Below, one piece after another: positions 1 to 9,200 of a stretch of DNA of 64,000 nucleotides. A program made the translations under genes and the position numbers. Source of the stretch: Pelagerythrobacter sp041912895. GTDB lineage: Bacteria > Pseudomonadota > Alphaproteobacteria > Sphingomonadales > Sphingomonadaceae. How positions within the stretch are numbered: the first letter of the stretch is position 1; each line of letters opens with the position of its first letter. Below the pieces are notes generated by a model. The model was not told the origin of the DNA, did not search any database, and was given only the letters and a program-made list of their open reading frames with translations. The stretch spans positions 496,001 to 560,000 of the forward strand of contig NZ_JAYSGI010000001.1 in NCBI RefSeq assembly GCF_041912895.1, in the 5' to 3' direction.

Positions 1-161
1 GCGGCGCCGGCGATCTCGTCCGCCGTCTCGCTGCGTTCGGTGATCGCGACGAGAAACCGCGCGATCTCCTCCTCGGTCGTCTCGCCGTCGAGAATCCAGC
101 CGAAGACCTCCTCGGCCTCGATTTCAGACAGGTGCGGTTCGGCCTGGGGTAGCGCTTTCAT
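1..161 (-). CDS. trpD: anthranilate phosphoribosyltransferase, N-terminal fragment
   Basis: This is the 5' end of a gene that runs off the left edge of the window, about 53 codons. It reads MKALPQAEPHLSEIEAEEVF and continues into ILDGETTEEEIARFL, the helical N-terminal domain expected of TrpD. TrpD transfers phosphoribosyl from PRPP to anthranilate in tryptophan synthesis. Its ATG overlaps the TGA of trpG (ATGA), so the two are translationally coupled, and trpG-trpD adjacency is the classic order. The catalytic part is outside the window, so the call rests on the N-terminus and context. Confidence 0.85.
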   Translation of the reverse strand, partial: MKALPQAEPHLSEIEAEEVFGWILDGETTEEEIARFLVAITERSETADEIAGA

Positions 162-757
162 GCGGGAACCTTTGCGGAAATTCCGCAGATTTCGAGGAAA
201 TTGGCGAGCAGCGCGTGGCCGTGCTCGGTGGCGATGCTTTCGGGGTGGAACTGCACGCCGTGGATCGGCAGGTCGCGGTGGCGGAAGCCCATCGCGCTGG
301 TGCCGTCCTGCCCGGGCGTCTCGCTGGTGGCGTTGACCACCAGCGCCTCGGGAATGTCCTCCACCACCAGCGAGTGGTAGCGGGTGGCGGTGAAGGGCGA
401 GGGCACGCCGGCGAACACGCCGCTGCCGTCGTGCTCCACCGGGCTCGTCTTGCCGTGCATCAGCCCGCCGCGCACCACTCTGCCGCCGAAGTGCTGCCCG
501 ATCGCCTGATGGCCGAGGCACACGCCGAGCAGCGGGCGCGCGGCATCGGCGCAGGCGGCCACGAGATCGAGGCTGATTCCCGCTTCGTTCGGCGTGCAGG
601 GGCCGGGGGAGATGAGAATGCCCTTCGCCCCGCTCGCCAGCGCGTCCGTGGCGGAGAGCGCATCGTTGCGTTCCACCCGCACTTCCGCGCCCAGTTCCAT
701 CAGGTAGTGGACCAGGTTGAAGGTGAAGCTGTCGTAGTTGTCGATGACCAGGATCAT
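158..757 (-). CDS. trpG: anthranilate synthase glutamine amidotransferase component
   Basis: This 199-aa class I glutamine amidotransferase supplies ammonia to TrpE for anthranilate synthesis. It opens with MILVIDNYDSFTFNLVHYL, typical of TrpG/PabA. The nucleophile Cys80 lies in GVCLGHQ, and His171 and Glu173 in QFHPES complete the triad. The reading frame stays open 12 codons further upstream, but I chose the ATG at 757 because it begins the conserved motif and has AAGGCGG just before it. A PabA role in folate synthesis is possible in organisms with a single amphibolic subunit. The ATGA overlap with trpD favours the tryptophan assignment. Confidence 0.93.
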   Translation of the reverse strand: MILVIDNYDSFTFNLVHYLMELGAEVRVERNDALSATDALASGAKGILISPGPCTPNEAGISLDLVAACADAARPLLGVCLGHQAIGQHFGGRVVRGGLMHGKTSPVEHDGSGVFAGVPSPFTATRYHSLVVEDIPEALVVNATSETPGQDGTSAMGFRHRDLPIHGVQFHPESIATEHGHALLANFLEICGISAKVPA

Positions 758-806
758 TACCGCCGCCTTCGGCTGCGCGGGGCGGCCGATCAAGCAAGTT
801 TAGGTT

Positions 807-1766
807 TCAGGCGCTCTTGCCCGCCAGCTTGTCGGTCGCGCGCACGAGGCCGTCGATGATGCCCGGTTCGCCCGCGCTGTGGCCCGCGTCGTGGACGATC
901 CACAGCTCGGCCTCGGGCCAGGCTTTCTTGAGCGCCCAGGCGGAGGTGGGCGGGGTGCAGATATCGTGGCGGCCCTGCACGATGATGCCGGGGATACCTT
1001 TCAGCTTGCCGACGTCGCGCAGTAGTTGCGCTTCCTCGAGGAAGAAATCTTCGAGGAAGAAGCGGGCGCAGATGCGCGCGAAGGGGATCGCCTTGGCCGG
1101 ATCGGCGAAGGTGCCCAGCAACGCCTCGTCGGGCAGCAGCGTGGCGACGCTGCCTTCCCACAGCGACCATTCGCGCGCGGCGGCGAGACGGACCTCCTCG
1201 TCGTCGCTGGTCAGACGGCGGTGGTAGGCTTCGACGAGGTTCGCGCGTTCGTCTTCGGGGATCAGGCCGGCGAACTGGTCCCACTGTTCGGCCATGATCT
1301 CGCTCGCGCCGTAGCGGTAGAGCCAGTCCTTCTCTTTCGCCCGCGCGAGGAACACTCCGCGCAGCACCAGTTCGGTGGTGCGCTCCGGATATTTCTGCGC
1401 GTAGGCGAGCGCGAGCGTGGCGCCCCAGCTACCGCCGAACACCTGCCAGGCATCGTGCCCGCACATCGTGCGCAGCCGTTCGATATCCTCCACGATGCGC
1501 CAGGTGTCGTTGTGCTCGATCTCCGCGAAGGGGAGCGACTTGCCGCAACCGCGCTGGTCGAACAGCAGCACGTCGTAGAGCGCCGGATCCCACTGGCGGC
1601 GATGGTTGGCGCTCATCCCACCGCCGGGGCCGCCGTGGAGGAACACCGCGGGCTTGCCGCCCGGCGTGCCCACGCGCTCGTAATGGAGCGAATGCCCTTC
1701 GCCGACGTCGAGCATCCCGCTCTCGTATGGCTCGATCTCGGGGTAGAGGGTGCGTTCGTAATCCAT
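807..1766 (-). CDS. pip: proline iminopeptidase (prolyl aminopeptidase)
   Basis: This 319-aa alpha/beta hydrolase of peptidase family S33 removes N-terminal proline from peptides, probably in the cytoplasm since no signal peptide is seen. The oxyanion-hole motif HGGPGGG is at residues 44-50. The nucleophile elbow GGSWGA places Ser113, the acid is in the GRHD segment near residue 268, and the catalytic His296 is in DAGHS. The length is standard for the family. It starts 4 nt after the upstream lipoprotein gene ends and lies inside what looks like the trp operon, which is not its usual setting. A general prolyl peptidase specificity cannot be excluded. Confidence 0.9.
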   Translation of the reverse strand: MDYERTLYPEIEPYESGMLDVGEGHSLHYERVGTPGGKPAVFLHGGPGGGMSANHRRQWDPALYDVLLFDQRGCGKSLPFAEIEHNDTWRIVEDIERLRTMCGHDAWQVFGGSWGATLALAYAQKYPERTTELVLRGVFLARAKEKDWLYRYGASEIMAEQWDQFAGLIPEDERANLVEAYHRRLTSDDEEVRLAAAREWSLWEGSVATLLPDEALLGTFADPAKAIPFARICARFFLEDFFLEEAQLLRDVGKLKGIPGIIVQGRHDICTPPTSAWALKKAWPEAELWIVHDAGHSAGEPGIIDGLVRATDKLAGKSA

Positions 1767-1770
1767 CGGG

Positions 1771-2601
1771 TCAGTCCTTTTCCTCGACCACCAGCAGCGG
1801 GCCGATCGGCGCGCGGGCGTCGGTGCGACCTCGTGCCGGATCCCACAGCGCGCTGACGCTGCCGTCGAGATAGAGCGCGTCGGGGGTTTTCAACTCGTCG
1901 CGGAAGTAGCGCGCGAGAATGCCGAAGCTTACCGGGCCTTCGGAGATCACGAAATGCGCGCGGCCCGCGCCGTCGATGCCGACGCCGTTGCGGATCGCCT
2001 TGCTCGGCCCGTCCTCGGAGATGTCCGGGTGCAGCTTGCCGTCGATGACGAGCATCGGCCCGCTCTGGGTGCCGAAGGCGGGGCGGTCGCCGACGTGGCT
2101 GTAGAAATCGTCGGCGGTGCGGATCTGCCACTTGCCGCCGGTGCCGAAGAACACGCCGTTGGGCTTCATGTGGAAATTGCCGGGGCCGTCGGCGCGGTTG
2201 AGTTCCTTCAGCCGCTCGCCCCCTTCGACATAGTAGCCGACCGGCTTGCCTTCGCCGTCGAACATGCCCGCGTTCATCGCGAAGGCGACCTTGGGCGCGT
2301 CGGACTCGCGCGCTTCGGCCAGTTTGACGAGGCTGCGCCAGGGCGCGCCGCCCGAAGGGCCGAGGTCGGTCACGATGCGGTGCTTGGCCGGGTCGGCCAC
2401 GCAATGCGTCAGCGCGGCGCCTTCGAAAGAGACGCTTTCGCAGGCGGAGGCGACGGTAGGCGTCGGAGTGGGCGAGGGCGTCGGCGTCACGGTCTTCTCG
2501 GCCACGCCGCTGCCGATCTCGGTGCGCATGACCGGCTCGCCCGCCGGTTCCTGATCGCAGGCGGCGAGCGCGAGCAGGGCGAGGACAAGGAGGCGCTTCA
2601 T
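1771..2601 (-). CDS. phosphodiester glycosidase-like (DUF2233) lipoprotein
   Basis: This 276-aa protein has a lipoprotein signal peptide, MKRLLVLALLALAAC, with the lipobox cysteine followed by Asp. It then has a Thr/Pro-rich linker (near residues 30-45) and a DUF2233 domain with AMNAGMF, NGVFF and GPMLV segments. DUF2233 is related to the eukaryotic uncovering enzyme (NAGPA) that cleaves phosphodiester-linked sugars; the bacterial substrate is unknown. The start at 2601 is preferred over longer readings because it gives the signal peptide and its ATG overlaps the trpE stop (ATGA). It is sandwiched between trpE and pip. The Asp after the Cys could signal inner-membrane retention if E. coli rules apply. 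Confidence 0.82.
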   Translation of the reverse strand: MKRLLVLALLALAACDQEPAGEPVMRTEIGSGVAEKTVTPTPSPTPTPTVASACESVSFEGAALTHCVADPAKHRIVTDLGPSGGAPWRSLVKLAEARESDAPKVAFAMNAGMFDGEGKPVGYYVEGGERLKELNRADGPGNFHMKPNGVFFGTGGKWQIRTADDFYSHVGDRPAFGTQSGPMLVIDGKLHPDISEDGPSKAIRNGVGIDGAGRAHFVISEGPVSFGILARYFRDELKTPDALYLDGSVSALWDPARGRTDARAPIGPLLVVEEKD

Positions 2602-4133
2602 TGGCCGAACCCCGGCTCTCCTGCGATCCGCGCGGCCTCGCGCGCGGCGGCGAGGAGCGCGCCCGCCTTGGCCTCGCACTCGCGCTGTTCGTAGGCCGCT
2701 TCGCTGTCGGCGACGATGCCCGCGCCCGCCTGCACGTGGAGCGTGCCGTCCTTCACCACGCCGGTGCGCAGGACGATGCACGAATCGACCGATCCGTCGG
2801 GCGCGAAATAGCCGACCCCGCCCGCGTAGGCGCCGCGCGTCTCGCGCTCCAGCTCGGCGATGATCTGGCACGCGCGGATCTTGGGCGCGCCGCTGACGGT
2901 GCCCGCAGGGGCGCCCGCGAACAGCGCATCGAGCGCGTCCTTCGCCGGATCGAGCCGCCCGATCACGTTGCTGACGATGTGCATCACGTGGCTGTAGCGC
3001 TCGATCGTGAAGCTGTCGGTGACCTCGACCGTGCCGCTCGCAGCCACGCGGCCGACGTCGTTGCGGCCGAGATCGAGCAGCATCAGGTGCTCGGCGCGTT
3101 CCTTGGGATCGGCGAGCAGGTCTGCTTCCGCCGCGCGGTCGCTCTCGGGCGTGGGGCCACGCGGGCGGGTTCCGGCGATGGGGCGGATGGTGACTTCACC
3201 GTCGCGCACACGGACGAGGATCTCGGGGCTCGAGCCAACCACCGCGAAGCCGGGCAGGTCGAGGAAATAGAGGAAGGGCGAGGGGTTCACCCGCCGCAGC
3301 GCGCGATAGAGCGCGACCGGCGGCAGCGGGAAGGGACAGGTGAAGCGCTGCGCGAGCACGACCTGGAACACGTCGCCCGCCGCGATATATTCCTTCGCCC
3401 GTCCGACCATCGCCGCGTAGTCGTCGGCGGGCAGGGTGGGCGAGAGCGCCATCTCGGGCAAGTCGCTGGCGGGCGGTTCGGCGGGCACCGGGCCGGAGAG
3501 CTTGCGCAACGCCTCGTCGATCCGCTCGGCGGCGGATGCGAGTGCGGCGTCGGGCTCGCCGCCCCACAGCGGAGCGATGCAGAACAGTTCGTCGCCGAGC
3601 CGGTCGAACACCAGTAGCACGGTCGGGCGCACGAACAGCATGTCGGGCAGGCCCACCGGGCTTTCGGGCGCGCGCGGCATCTTCTCGACCAGGCCGATGG
3701 TCTCGTAGCCGAAATAGCCGACCAGGCAGGCGAGGGCGGGGGGCAGTTCGGGCGGAAGGTCGATCCGGCAGCGTTCGACGAGCGCGCGCAGCTCGGCCAG
3801 CGCATCGCCGGTGCAAGGCGCGAATCCGTCACGATCATCCTGCCAGCGCGGATTGATCTCGGCCCGCGCGCCTTCGGCCCGGAACACGAGATCGGGGTCG
3901 ATCCCGAGCAGGCTGTAGCGCCCGCGCACTTCGCCTCCTTCGACCGATTCGAGCAGAAAGTCCCCGCGCCCCGGCTCGATCAGCTTGAGCGCCGCGCCGA
4001 CCGGGGTTTCGGTATCGGCGACCACCTTGCGCCAGACGAGCGCGGGCCGCCCCGCGGCCAGCGCCGCGCGGGCCTCGGCGGCGTTGGAGAAGCCGGAAGC
4101 GGCCCGCGCCACCCCCTCAGTTCTGCCCGACAA
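2598..4133 (-). CDS. trpE: anthranilate synthase component I
   Basis: This chorismate-utilising enzyme (about 511 aa) converts chorismate plus ammonia to anthranilate. It carries the LLES motif of the tryptophan allosteric site near residue 60. The chorismate-binding domain in the C-terminal half contains GTRPRG, DLGRNDVGRV and AGAGIVADS, so feedback inhibition by tryptophan is expected. The start is uncertain: the longest frame begins with TTG at 4133 inside the 3' end of ppiD, and a GTG at 4112 is an alternative. Both keep the conserved domains. The TGA overlaps the ATG of the next gene. The partner subunit TrpG is encoded two genes downstream rather than next to it. Confidence 0.93.
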   Translation of the reverse strand: MSGRTEGVARAASGFSNAAEARAALAAGRPALVWRKVVADTETPVGAALKLIEPGRGDFLLESVEGGEVRGRYSLLGIDPDLVFRAEGARAEINPRWQDDRDGFAPCTGDALAELRALVERCRIDLPPELPPALACLVGYFGYETIGLVEKMPRAPESPVGLPDMLFVRPTVLLVFDRLGDELFCIAPLWGGEPDAALASAAERIDEALRKLSGPVPAEPPASDLPEMALSPTLPADDYAAMVGRAKEYIAAGDVFQVVLAQRFTCPFPLPPVALYRALRRVNPSPFLYFLDLPGFAVVGSSPEILVRVRDGEVTIRPIAGTRPRGPTPESDRAAEADLLADPKERAEHLMLLDLGRNDVGRVAASGTVEVTDSFTIERYSHVMHIVSNVIGRLDPAKDALDALFAGAPAGTVSGAPKIRACQIIAELERETRGAYAGGVGYFAPDGSVDSCIVLRTGVVKDGTLHVQAGAGIVADSEAAYEQRECEAKAGALLAAAREAARIAGEPGFGQ

Positions 4134-6051
4134 GTTGCCGGCGAACCGCGTCGATCGCCGCGGCGTTGCGCTCGACGCCCAGTTCGTCGCGCAGCGCGAC
4201 GCGCAGCTGGTCGGAGTATTCGCCGCCCATCGCCATGCCGAGATCGGCCTTCGCCTGCGCGAAGAGCGGATCGTCGTTGCTGACTTCGCCGGCCTCGATA
4301 TCGGCGAGGTCGACCACGAACCAACCGTTGCTGTCGGGCGCTTCGAGCTTCTTGGTCGTGCCTTCGGCCATCGAGAACATCAGCGCGATCGGTGCGGGGA
4401 AGCGGCCCTGCATCGCCGCGAGCTGTTCGCGGGTGAGGTCGATCGGATCGACCGCGGGCAGCGCCTGTTCCTCCGCTGCAACCGCGGCGGCGAGCGTCGC
4501 ACCGCCTGCGATGCGCTTCAGGATGCGGTCGGCCGCGGCGCGCGCGGCCTGCGCGCCCTGTTCGAGACGCCAGGCGGCGATCACGTCGTCGCGGATGTCC
4601 GCCAGCGGCGCGGGGGCCGAAGCGGTGATCCGGCTCGCCTCGAAGATGAGGAACGTCTGGCCGCGCTCGATCTCGGCGAGCTGGGGCTGGCCTTCGCGCA
4701 TCTGGAAGGCGGTCTCCAGCGCCGGTGCGAGCACCGCGGGCGCGGTCTCGCCGGGCGCGCCGTACACCTGACCGGTGGCGATGATCGGGCGCGTCGTCGC
4801 GAGCTCGACCCCGAGGTCTTCGGCCACGTCGGCCAGCGAGACCCCGTCGCTCAACTGTTGCTCGATCTCGGCCGAGAGATCGGCGAGCGCGGTCTGCCGC
4901 TTTTCACTGCGCAATTGGTCGGCGATTTCGCCACTGGCCTGCTCGAGGCTGCGCGCCGCGGTCGAATCGATCGCGTCGACCCGCACGACGTGCCAGCCGA
5001 GCCCGCTGCGCGCCGGCGCCGCGATCGCGCCCTGGGCAGCGGCGAACACCGCACGCGCGACGTCGGCCGAGCTTTGCGCGGCGAGATTCTGCTGCGAGAT
5101 CGGGCCCAGTTCGGAGGTGTCGAAACCCGCCTCGCTCGCGGCGCTTTCGAGCGAGCCGCCCGATGAGACGCGCTGGCGGATGGCATTGGCGGCCTGCTGC
5201 GTGGGCACGATGAGCTGGGTGACCCGGCGTTCCTCCCGCGCGGCATAGCGCGCCCGATCTTCTTCGTACCGGGTGCGAATCTCCGCAGCGGTCGGTTCGG
5301 CGCGTTCGCCCAGCGTATCGGCATCGAACGCGGCATAGCGGATCACGCGCCGTTCGGGCCGGATGAAGTCGCCGCGATTCTCGGTATAGTACGCCTCGAG
5401 CGCCTGGGCCGAAGGATCGCCGGTAGGCGCGAACGCCGACGCGGGGATCGTCGCGATGCCGCCAGTGCGGCGCTCGCGCAGCAGCGCGGCATAGCGCGAC
5501 ACCATCTTGTCGGGCGCCTTGGCGCCGAACGAGGCGGGGACGAGCAGTTGCTGCGCGAGGAAGCCCTGCGCGAGATCGGAGCGGAAGGTCGCCTCGCTGA
5601 TGTTCTGCGCGCCGAGCACCTGCCGGAAGGTGTTCGTATCGAACTCGCCGTTCGCGCCGCGGAAGATCGGGAAGGTGAGAATCTCGCTGTTGACCAGGTT
5701 CTCGCCTGCACGCAGCCCGAGCCCGCGCGCGAACCCGGCGATCGCGACACGATCGATCATCTGGTCGAGCACTTCGTCGAGCCCGCCCTGTTCCACGAAC
5801 GCGGGCATCGAGATGGTCGGATTCTGCTGGCGGACCTGATCGAGCGCCTGATCGGTGTAGCGCGCGAAATCGGCCGAGCCGATCTTCTCGTCGCCGACCA
5901 CCGCGACCCGTTCCCCGCCGGCGATGCCGCCGAAGGTGCCGGTGCCGGCGATATCGCTGCTGGCGAACGCGAACGCGATCAGCGCCAGAAAGCCGAGGGT
6001 GACCGGAATGCCGAGCTTCGACTGGAAGAATCTGCGGAAGAAAGTAAGCAT
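4117..6051 (-). CDS. ppiD: PpiD-like periplasmic peptidyl-prolyl isomerase/chaperone
   Basis: This 644-aa membrane-anchored SurA/PpiD family protein begins MLTFFRRFFQSKLGIPVTLG and has one transmembrane segment near residues 15-32. A SurA-N-like helical domain follows (around 35-180), then a PPIC-type rotamase region centred near residues 270-360, and a long C-terminal helical region. It should sit in the inner membrane facing the periplasm and help fold outer-membrane or exported proteins. The length matches E. coli PpiD (623 aa). It overlaps the possible TTG start of trpE by 17 nt, so the trp genes are likely read from its promoter. It is divergent from tpiA across 211 nt. Confidence 0.88.
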   Translation of the reverse strand: MLTFFRRFFQSKLGIPVTLGFLALIAFAFASSDIAGTGTFGGIAGGERVAVVGDEKIGSADFARYTDQALDQVRQQNPTISMPAFVEQGGLDEVLDQMIDRVAIAGFARGLGLRAGENLVNSEILTFPIFRGANGEFDTNTFRQVLGAQNISEATFRSDLAQGFLAQQLLVPASFGAKAPDKMVSRYAALLRERRTGGIATIPASAFAPTGDPSAQALEAYYTENRGDFIRPERRVIRYAAFDADTLGERAEPTAAEIRTRYEEDRARYAAREERRVTQLIVPTQQAANAIRQRVSSGGSLESAASEAGFDTSELGPISQQNLAAQSSADVARAVFAAAQGAIAAPARSGLGWHVVRVDAIDSTAARSLEQASGEIADQLRSEKRQTALADLSAEIEQQLSDGVSLADVAEDLGVELATTRPIIATGQVYGAPGETAPAVLAPALETAFQMREGQPQLAEIERGQTFLIFEASRITASAPAPLADIRDDVIAAWRLEQGAQAARAAADRILKRIAGGATLAAAVAAEEQALPAVDPIDLTREQLAAMQGRFPAPIALMFSMAEGTTKKLEAPDSNGWFVVDLADIEAGEVSNDDPLFAQAKADLGMAMGGEYSDQLRVALRDELGVERNAAAIDAVRRQLVGQN

Positions 6052-6262
6052 GTCGGGAGCGGTTCCGGAGCTGCGGGTTCGATTAAAGGCTTGCGCTATG
6101 CGGCGAGCGCTTTATCCGCCCTGCGACCTCGCGGCAACAGGTGCCCGACGCTTTTGGCATGGCAAGCCGATGTCACTGGCGGGCGGCGCCTTTCACCCCA
6201 TATAGACGCCCGCGAATGCGGCGTCGAACCGCCGAACAATCGGGATTAGAACAGGATTCGTC

Positions 6263-7027
6263 ATGGCCGAGCGGCCCTATATCGTTGGAAACTGGAAGAT
6301 GAACGGCACGCGCGCGATGCTCGCGCAGGCGCGGGCCATCGATCGTGCGGCGCAGAACATGATGAAGGTCGAGGTCGCGCTCGCTCCGCCGTTCACGCTG
6401 ATCCACGCGACCCACCGCGAGGTAGAGCAGATCGGCGTCGGTGCGCAGGATTGCCACGCGGGCGCCGACGGTGCGCACACCGGCGACATTTCGGCCTCTA
6501 TGGCCGCCGACGCGGGCGCCAAGTTCGTGATCCTCGGCCACAGCGAGCGGCGGCAGAATCATGGCGAGAACGATTCGCTGGTCCAGGCCAAGGCCGCTTC
6601 CGCGCTCGAGGCCGGGCTGCGCGTGATCATGTGCTGCGGCGAAACCGAATCGGTCCGCGACGCGGGCGACGCGATCGCGTTCGTCTCGGCCCAGCTCGAG
6701 GCTTCGCTGCCCAAGACATTCGAGCGCGCTGGCGAATTGCTGACCGTCGCTTACGAACCGGTCTGGGCAATCGGCACCGGGCGCACCCCGACCGCGGACG
6801 ACGTGGGCGCGATGCACCGCGCGATCCGCGCGCTGCTGGTGCGGCTCTACGGCGAGGACGAGGGGGGCGCGGTACGCATCCTCTACGGCGGCTCGGTGAA
6901 GCCCGAGAACGCGCGCGAACTGCTCGGCGCGGACGAGGTCGGCGGCGCGCTGGTCGGCGGCGCGAGCCTGACCGCTGAAAGCTTCATGGGCATCGTCATC
7001 GCCGCCGCCGAGGTTCACGAGCAGTAA
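6263..7027 (+). CDS. tpiA: triosephosphate isomerase
   Basis: This 254-aa TIM-barrel enzyme interconverts dihydroxyacetone phosphate and glyceraldehyde 3-phosphate in glycolysis and gluconeogenesis. The substrate-binding N10 and K12 lie in GNWKMNG. The electrophile His93 is in LGHSERR, the catalytic base Glu165 is in AYEPVWAIGTG (the flexible loop), and the phosphate-binding YGGSVKPEN follows. The length is standard. It is the first gene of a plus-strand run tpiA-secG-pyrG, a grouping common in alphaproteobacteria. Confidence 0.97.
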   Translation: MAERPYIVGNWKMNGTRAMLAQARAIDRAAQNMMKVEVALAPPFTLIHATHREVEQIGVGAQDCHAGADGAHTGDISASMAADAGAKFVILGHSERRQNHGENDSLVQAKAASALEAGLRVIMCCGETESVRDAGDAIAFVSAQLEASLPKTFERAGELLTVAYEPVWAIGTGRTPTADDVGAMHRAIRALLVRLYGEDEGGAVRILYGGSVKPENARELLGADEVGGALVGGASLTAESFMGIVIAAAEVHEQ

Positions 7028-7097
7028 CCCCGGCGTGCGACTTGCCCCGACGCCGCGCAGCCCCTAGATGCGCGGTCAAACGGATCGAGATTGTTTC

Positions 7098-7478
7098 ATG
7101 TTCATCTTCCTCTTCGTCGTTCAGTCCCTCGTCGCGGCCGCGCTCGTCGCCGTGGTGCTGATGCAGCGCTCCGAAGGCGGCGGCCTCGGGATCGGCGGCG
7201 GTGGCGGCCCCACCGGGCTGATGAGCGCGCGCGGCGCGGCCGACTTCCTGACCCGCGCGACCAAGTGGCTCGCGGTGGTGTTCGTCGTGCTGTCGATCGC
7301 GCTGGCGGCGATCGCTGCCGAGACGAGCGGGCAGGACGGGATCACCTCGACGCTCGACCGCACCGCACCGGCCGATCCGCTCGGCCAGGCGGGCGGGGCG
7401 CAGCAGCCTGTCGCGCCCGCCGCGACCGAAACGACGGCTCCGGCGACCGACGATCCGCTGGCCGACGCGACCGAGTAA
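7098..7478 (+). CDS. secG: protein-export membrane protein SecG
   Basis: This is a 126-aa SecG, an accessory subunit of the SecYEG translocon. It has two hydrophobic segments, MFIFLFVVQSLVAAALVAVV and another near residues 55-75. Between them is the conserved cytoplasmic loop LMQRSEGGGLGIGGGGG. The C-terminal tail is Ala/Thr/Pro-rich and variable. The frame is open 10 codons upstream, but the start at 7098 begins directly with the first membrane helix as in other SecGs. Position between tpiA and pyrG supports the call. Confidence 0.93.
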   Translation: MFIFLFVVQSLVAAALVAVVLMQRSEGGGLGIGGGGGPTGLMSARGAADFLTRATKWLAVVFVVLSIALAAIAAETSGQDGITSTLDRTAPADPLGQAGGAQQPVAPAATETTAPATDDPLADATE

Positions 7479-7565
7479 TTTCGCTTCGATAAATGTGGAT
7501 CGCGGGCGCGCGCCCGCTGCATTCCGCTTGCCCCGAATCCACTCCGACCCTAAGGCCCGGCTCCC

Positions 7566-9200
7566 ATGGCGCGGTATATTTTCATCACCGGCGGCGTGGT
7601 TTCCTCGCTCGGCAAAGGTCTCATGGCGGCGAGCCTCGGCGCGCTGCTGCAGGCGCGCGGCTACAAGGTCCGCATCCGCAAGTTCGACCCCTATCTCAAC
7701 GTCGATCCGGGGACGATGAGCCCCTATCAGCACGGCGAGGTCTACGTGACCGACGACGGGGCGGAAACCGACCTCGACCTCGGCCATTACGAGCGCTTCA
7801 CCGGCGTTTCCGCACGGCAGAGCGACAACGTCACCAGCGGGCGCATCTACCAGCAGATCATCGCCCGCGAAAGGCGCGGCGACTACCTCGGCGCGACGGT
7901 GCAGGTGATCCCGCACGTGACCGATGCGATCAAGGAATTCGCGCTCGCCGACCAGGGCGACCACGATTTCATCCTGTGCGAGATCGGCGGCACGGTGGGT
8001 GACATCGAATCGCTGCCCTTCATGGAAGCGATCCGCCAGCTTCGGAACGAGCTGGAGCCGGGCCGCACGCTGAGCGTCCACGTCACGCTGGTGCCCTACA
8101 TCAAGGCCGCGGGCGAGCTGAAGACCAAGCCCACGCAGCACTCGGTGCGCGAACTCGCCAGCCTCGGCATCAAGCCCGACGTGCTGCTGTGCCGCTGCGA
8201 ACATCCGCTGCCCGACAGCGAACGGCGCAAGATCGCCAATTTCTGCAACGTGCGGATGGAATCGGTCATTCCCGCGCTCGACGCCTCGTCGATCTACGCG
8301 GTGCCGCTGCAATATCATGCCGAAGGGCTCGACAGCGAAGTGCTGCGCGGGTTCGGCATCACCGACGCGCCCGATCCCGATCTGGCGACCTGGCACGACA
8401 TTCTCGACCGCCACCAGCATCCGGAAGGCGAAGTGACGATCGGGGTGGTCGGCAAGTACGTCGGGCTGCCCGACGCCTACAAGTCGCTCAACGAGGCGCT
8501 GGTCCACGGCGGCATGGCCAACCGCACGAAGGTCAACATCCGCTGGATCGACGCCGAACTGTTCGAGGAAGACGACGACGAGATCGCCGCGCGCCTCGAA
8601 CCGCTGCACGCGATCCTCGTCCCCGGCGGCTTCGGCGAGCGCGGCTCGGAAGGCAAGATCGCCTCGGTTCGCTTCGCGCGCGAGCGCAAGGTGCCGTTCC
8701 TCGGCATCTGCCTGGGCATGCAGATGGCCTGCATCGAGGGCGCCCGCAGCGCGGGGCATGCCGGCGCGTCATCGACCGAGTTCGGCCCGACCGACGAGCC
8801 GGTGGTCGGCATCATCACCGAATGGATGAGCGAAGAGGGGCTGCAGACGCGCGAGGCCGGGGGCGACCTCGGCGGGACGATGCGGCTCGGCGCCTACGAC
8901 GCGAAGCTCGCCGGCAACAGCCACGTCTCGCGCATTTACGGCGGGGCGAGCGAGATTTCGGAACGTCATCGCCATCGCTACGAAGTCAACGGCGCCTATC
9001 GCGAGGCGCTCGAAGGCGACGGACTGCTGTTCTCGGGCATGTCGCCCGACGGCCTGTTGCCTGAAATCGTCGAACGGCCCGACCATCCATGGTTCGTGGG
9101 GGTGCAATTTCACCCCGAGCTCAAGTCGAAGCCGTTTGCGCCGCATCCGCTGTTCGCGGGCTTTGTCGCCGCGGCGCTCGCGCAATCGCGCCTCGTATAA
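7566..9200 (+). CDS. pyrG: CTP synthase
   Basis: This 544-aa enzyme makes CTP from UTP, ATP and glutamine. The N-terminal synthase domain opens with RYIFITGGVVSSLGKG (ATP-binding loop) and carries KFDPYLNVDPGTM. The C-terminal class I glutaminase domain has its nucleophile Cys382 in GICLGMQ and the His/Glu pair in QFHPE. The length is the normal 540-550 aa. The ATG follows secG by 87 nt that include a 16-bp GC palindrome (7502-7517). It is the last gene before a 326-nt gap. Confidence 0.98.
   Translation: MARYIFITGGVVSSLGKGLMAASLGALLQARGYKVRIRKFDPYLNVDPGTMSPYQHGEVYVTDDGAETDLDLGHYERFTGVSARQSDNVTSGRIYQQIIARERRGDYLGATVQVIPHVTDAIKEFALADQGDHDFILCEIGGTVGDIESLPFMEAIRQLRNELEPGRTLSVHVTLVPYIKAAGELKTKPTQHSVRELASLGIKPDVLLCRCEHPLPDSERRKIANFCNVRMESVIPALDASSIYAVPLQYHAEGLDSEVLRGFGITDAPDPDLATWHDILDRHQHPEGEVTIGVVGKYVGLPDAYKSLNEALVHGGMANRTKVNIRWIDAELFEEDDDEIAARLEPLHAILVPGGFGERGSEGKIASVRFARERKVPFLGICLGMQMACIEGARSAGHAGASSTEFGPTDEPVVGIITEWMSEEGLQTREAGGDLGGTMRLGAYDAKLAGNSHVSRIYGGASEISERHRHRYEVNGAYREALEGDGLLFSGMSPDGLLPEIVERPDHPWFVGVQFHPELKSKPFAPHPLFAGFVAAALAQSRLV

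Noticed and set aside
215..859. Long open frame on the plus strand opposite trpG
   Set aside because: It is the antisense of a well-supported gene; high GC keeps several frames open. It has no family motifs or ribosome site. The same holds for many long antisense frames across the window.
7502..7517. 16-bp palindrome GCGGGCGC/GCGCCCGC between secG and pyrG
   Set aside because: It has no loop, no U-run and simple GC composition; it could arise by chance in a high-GC genome and is not supported as a terminator.
6996..8759. 587-codon open frame antisense to pyrG and secG
   Set aside because: It is entirely opposite two conserved genes, with Arg/Ala/His-rich composition typical of antisense GC-rich frames.
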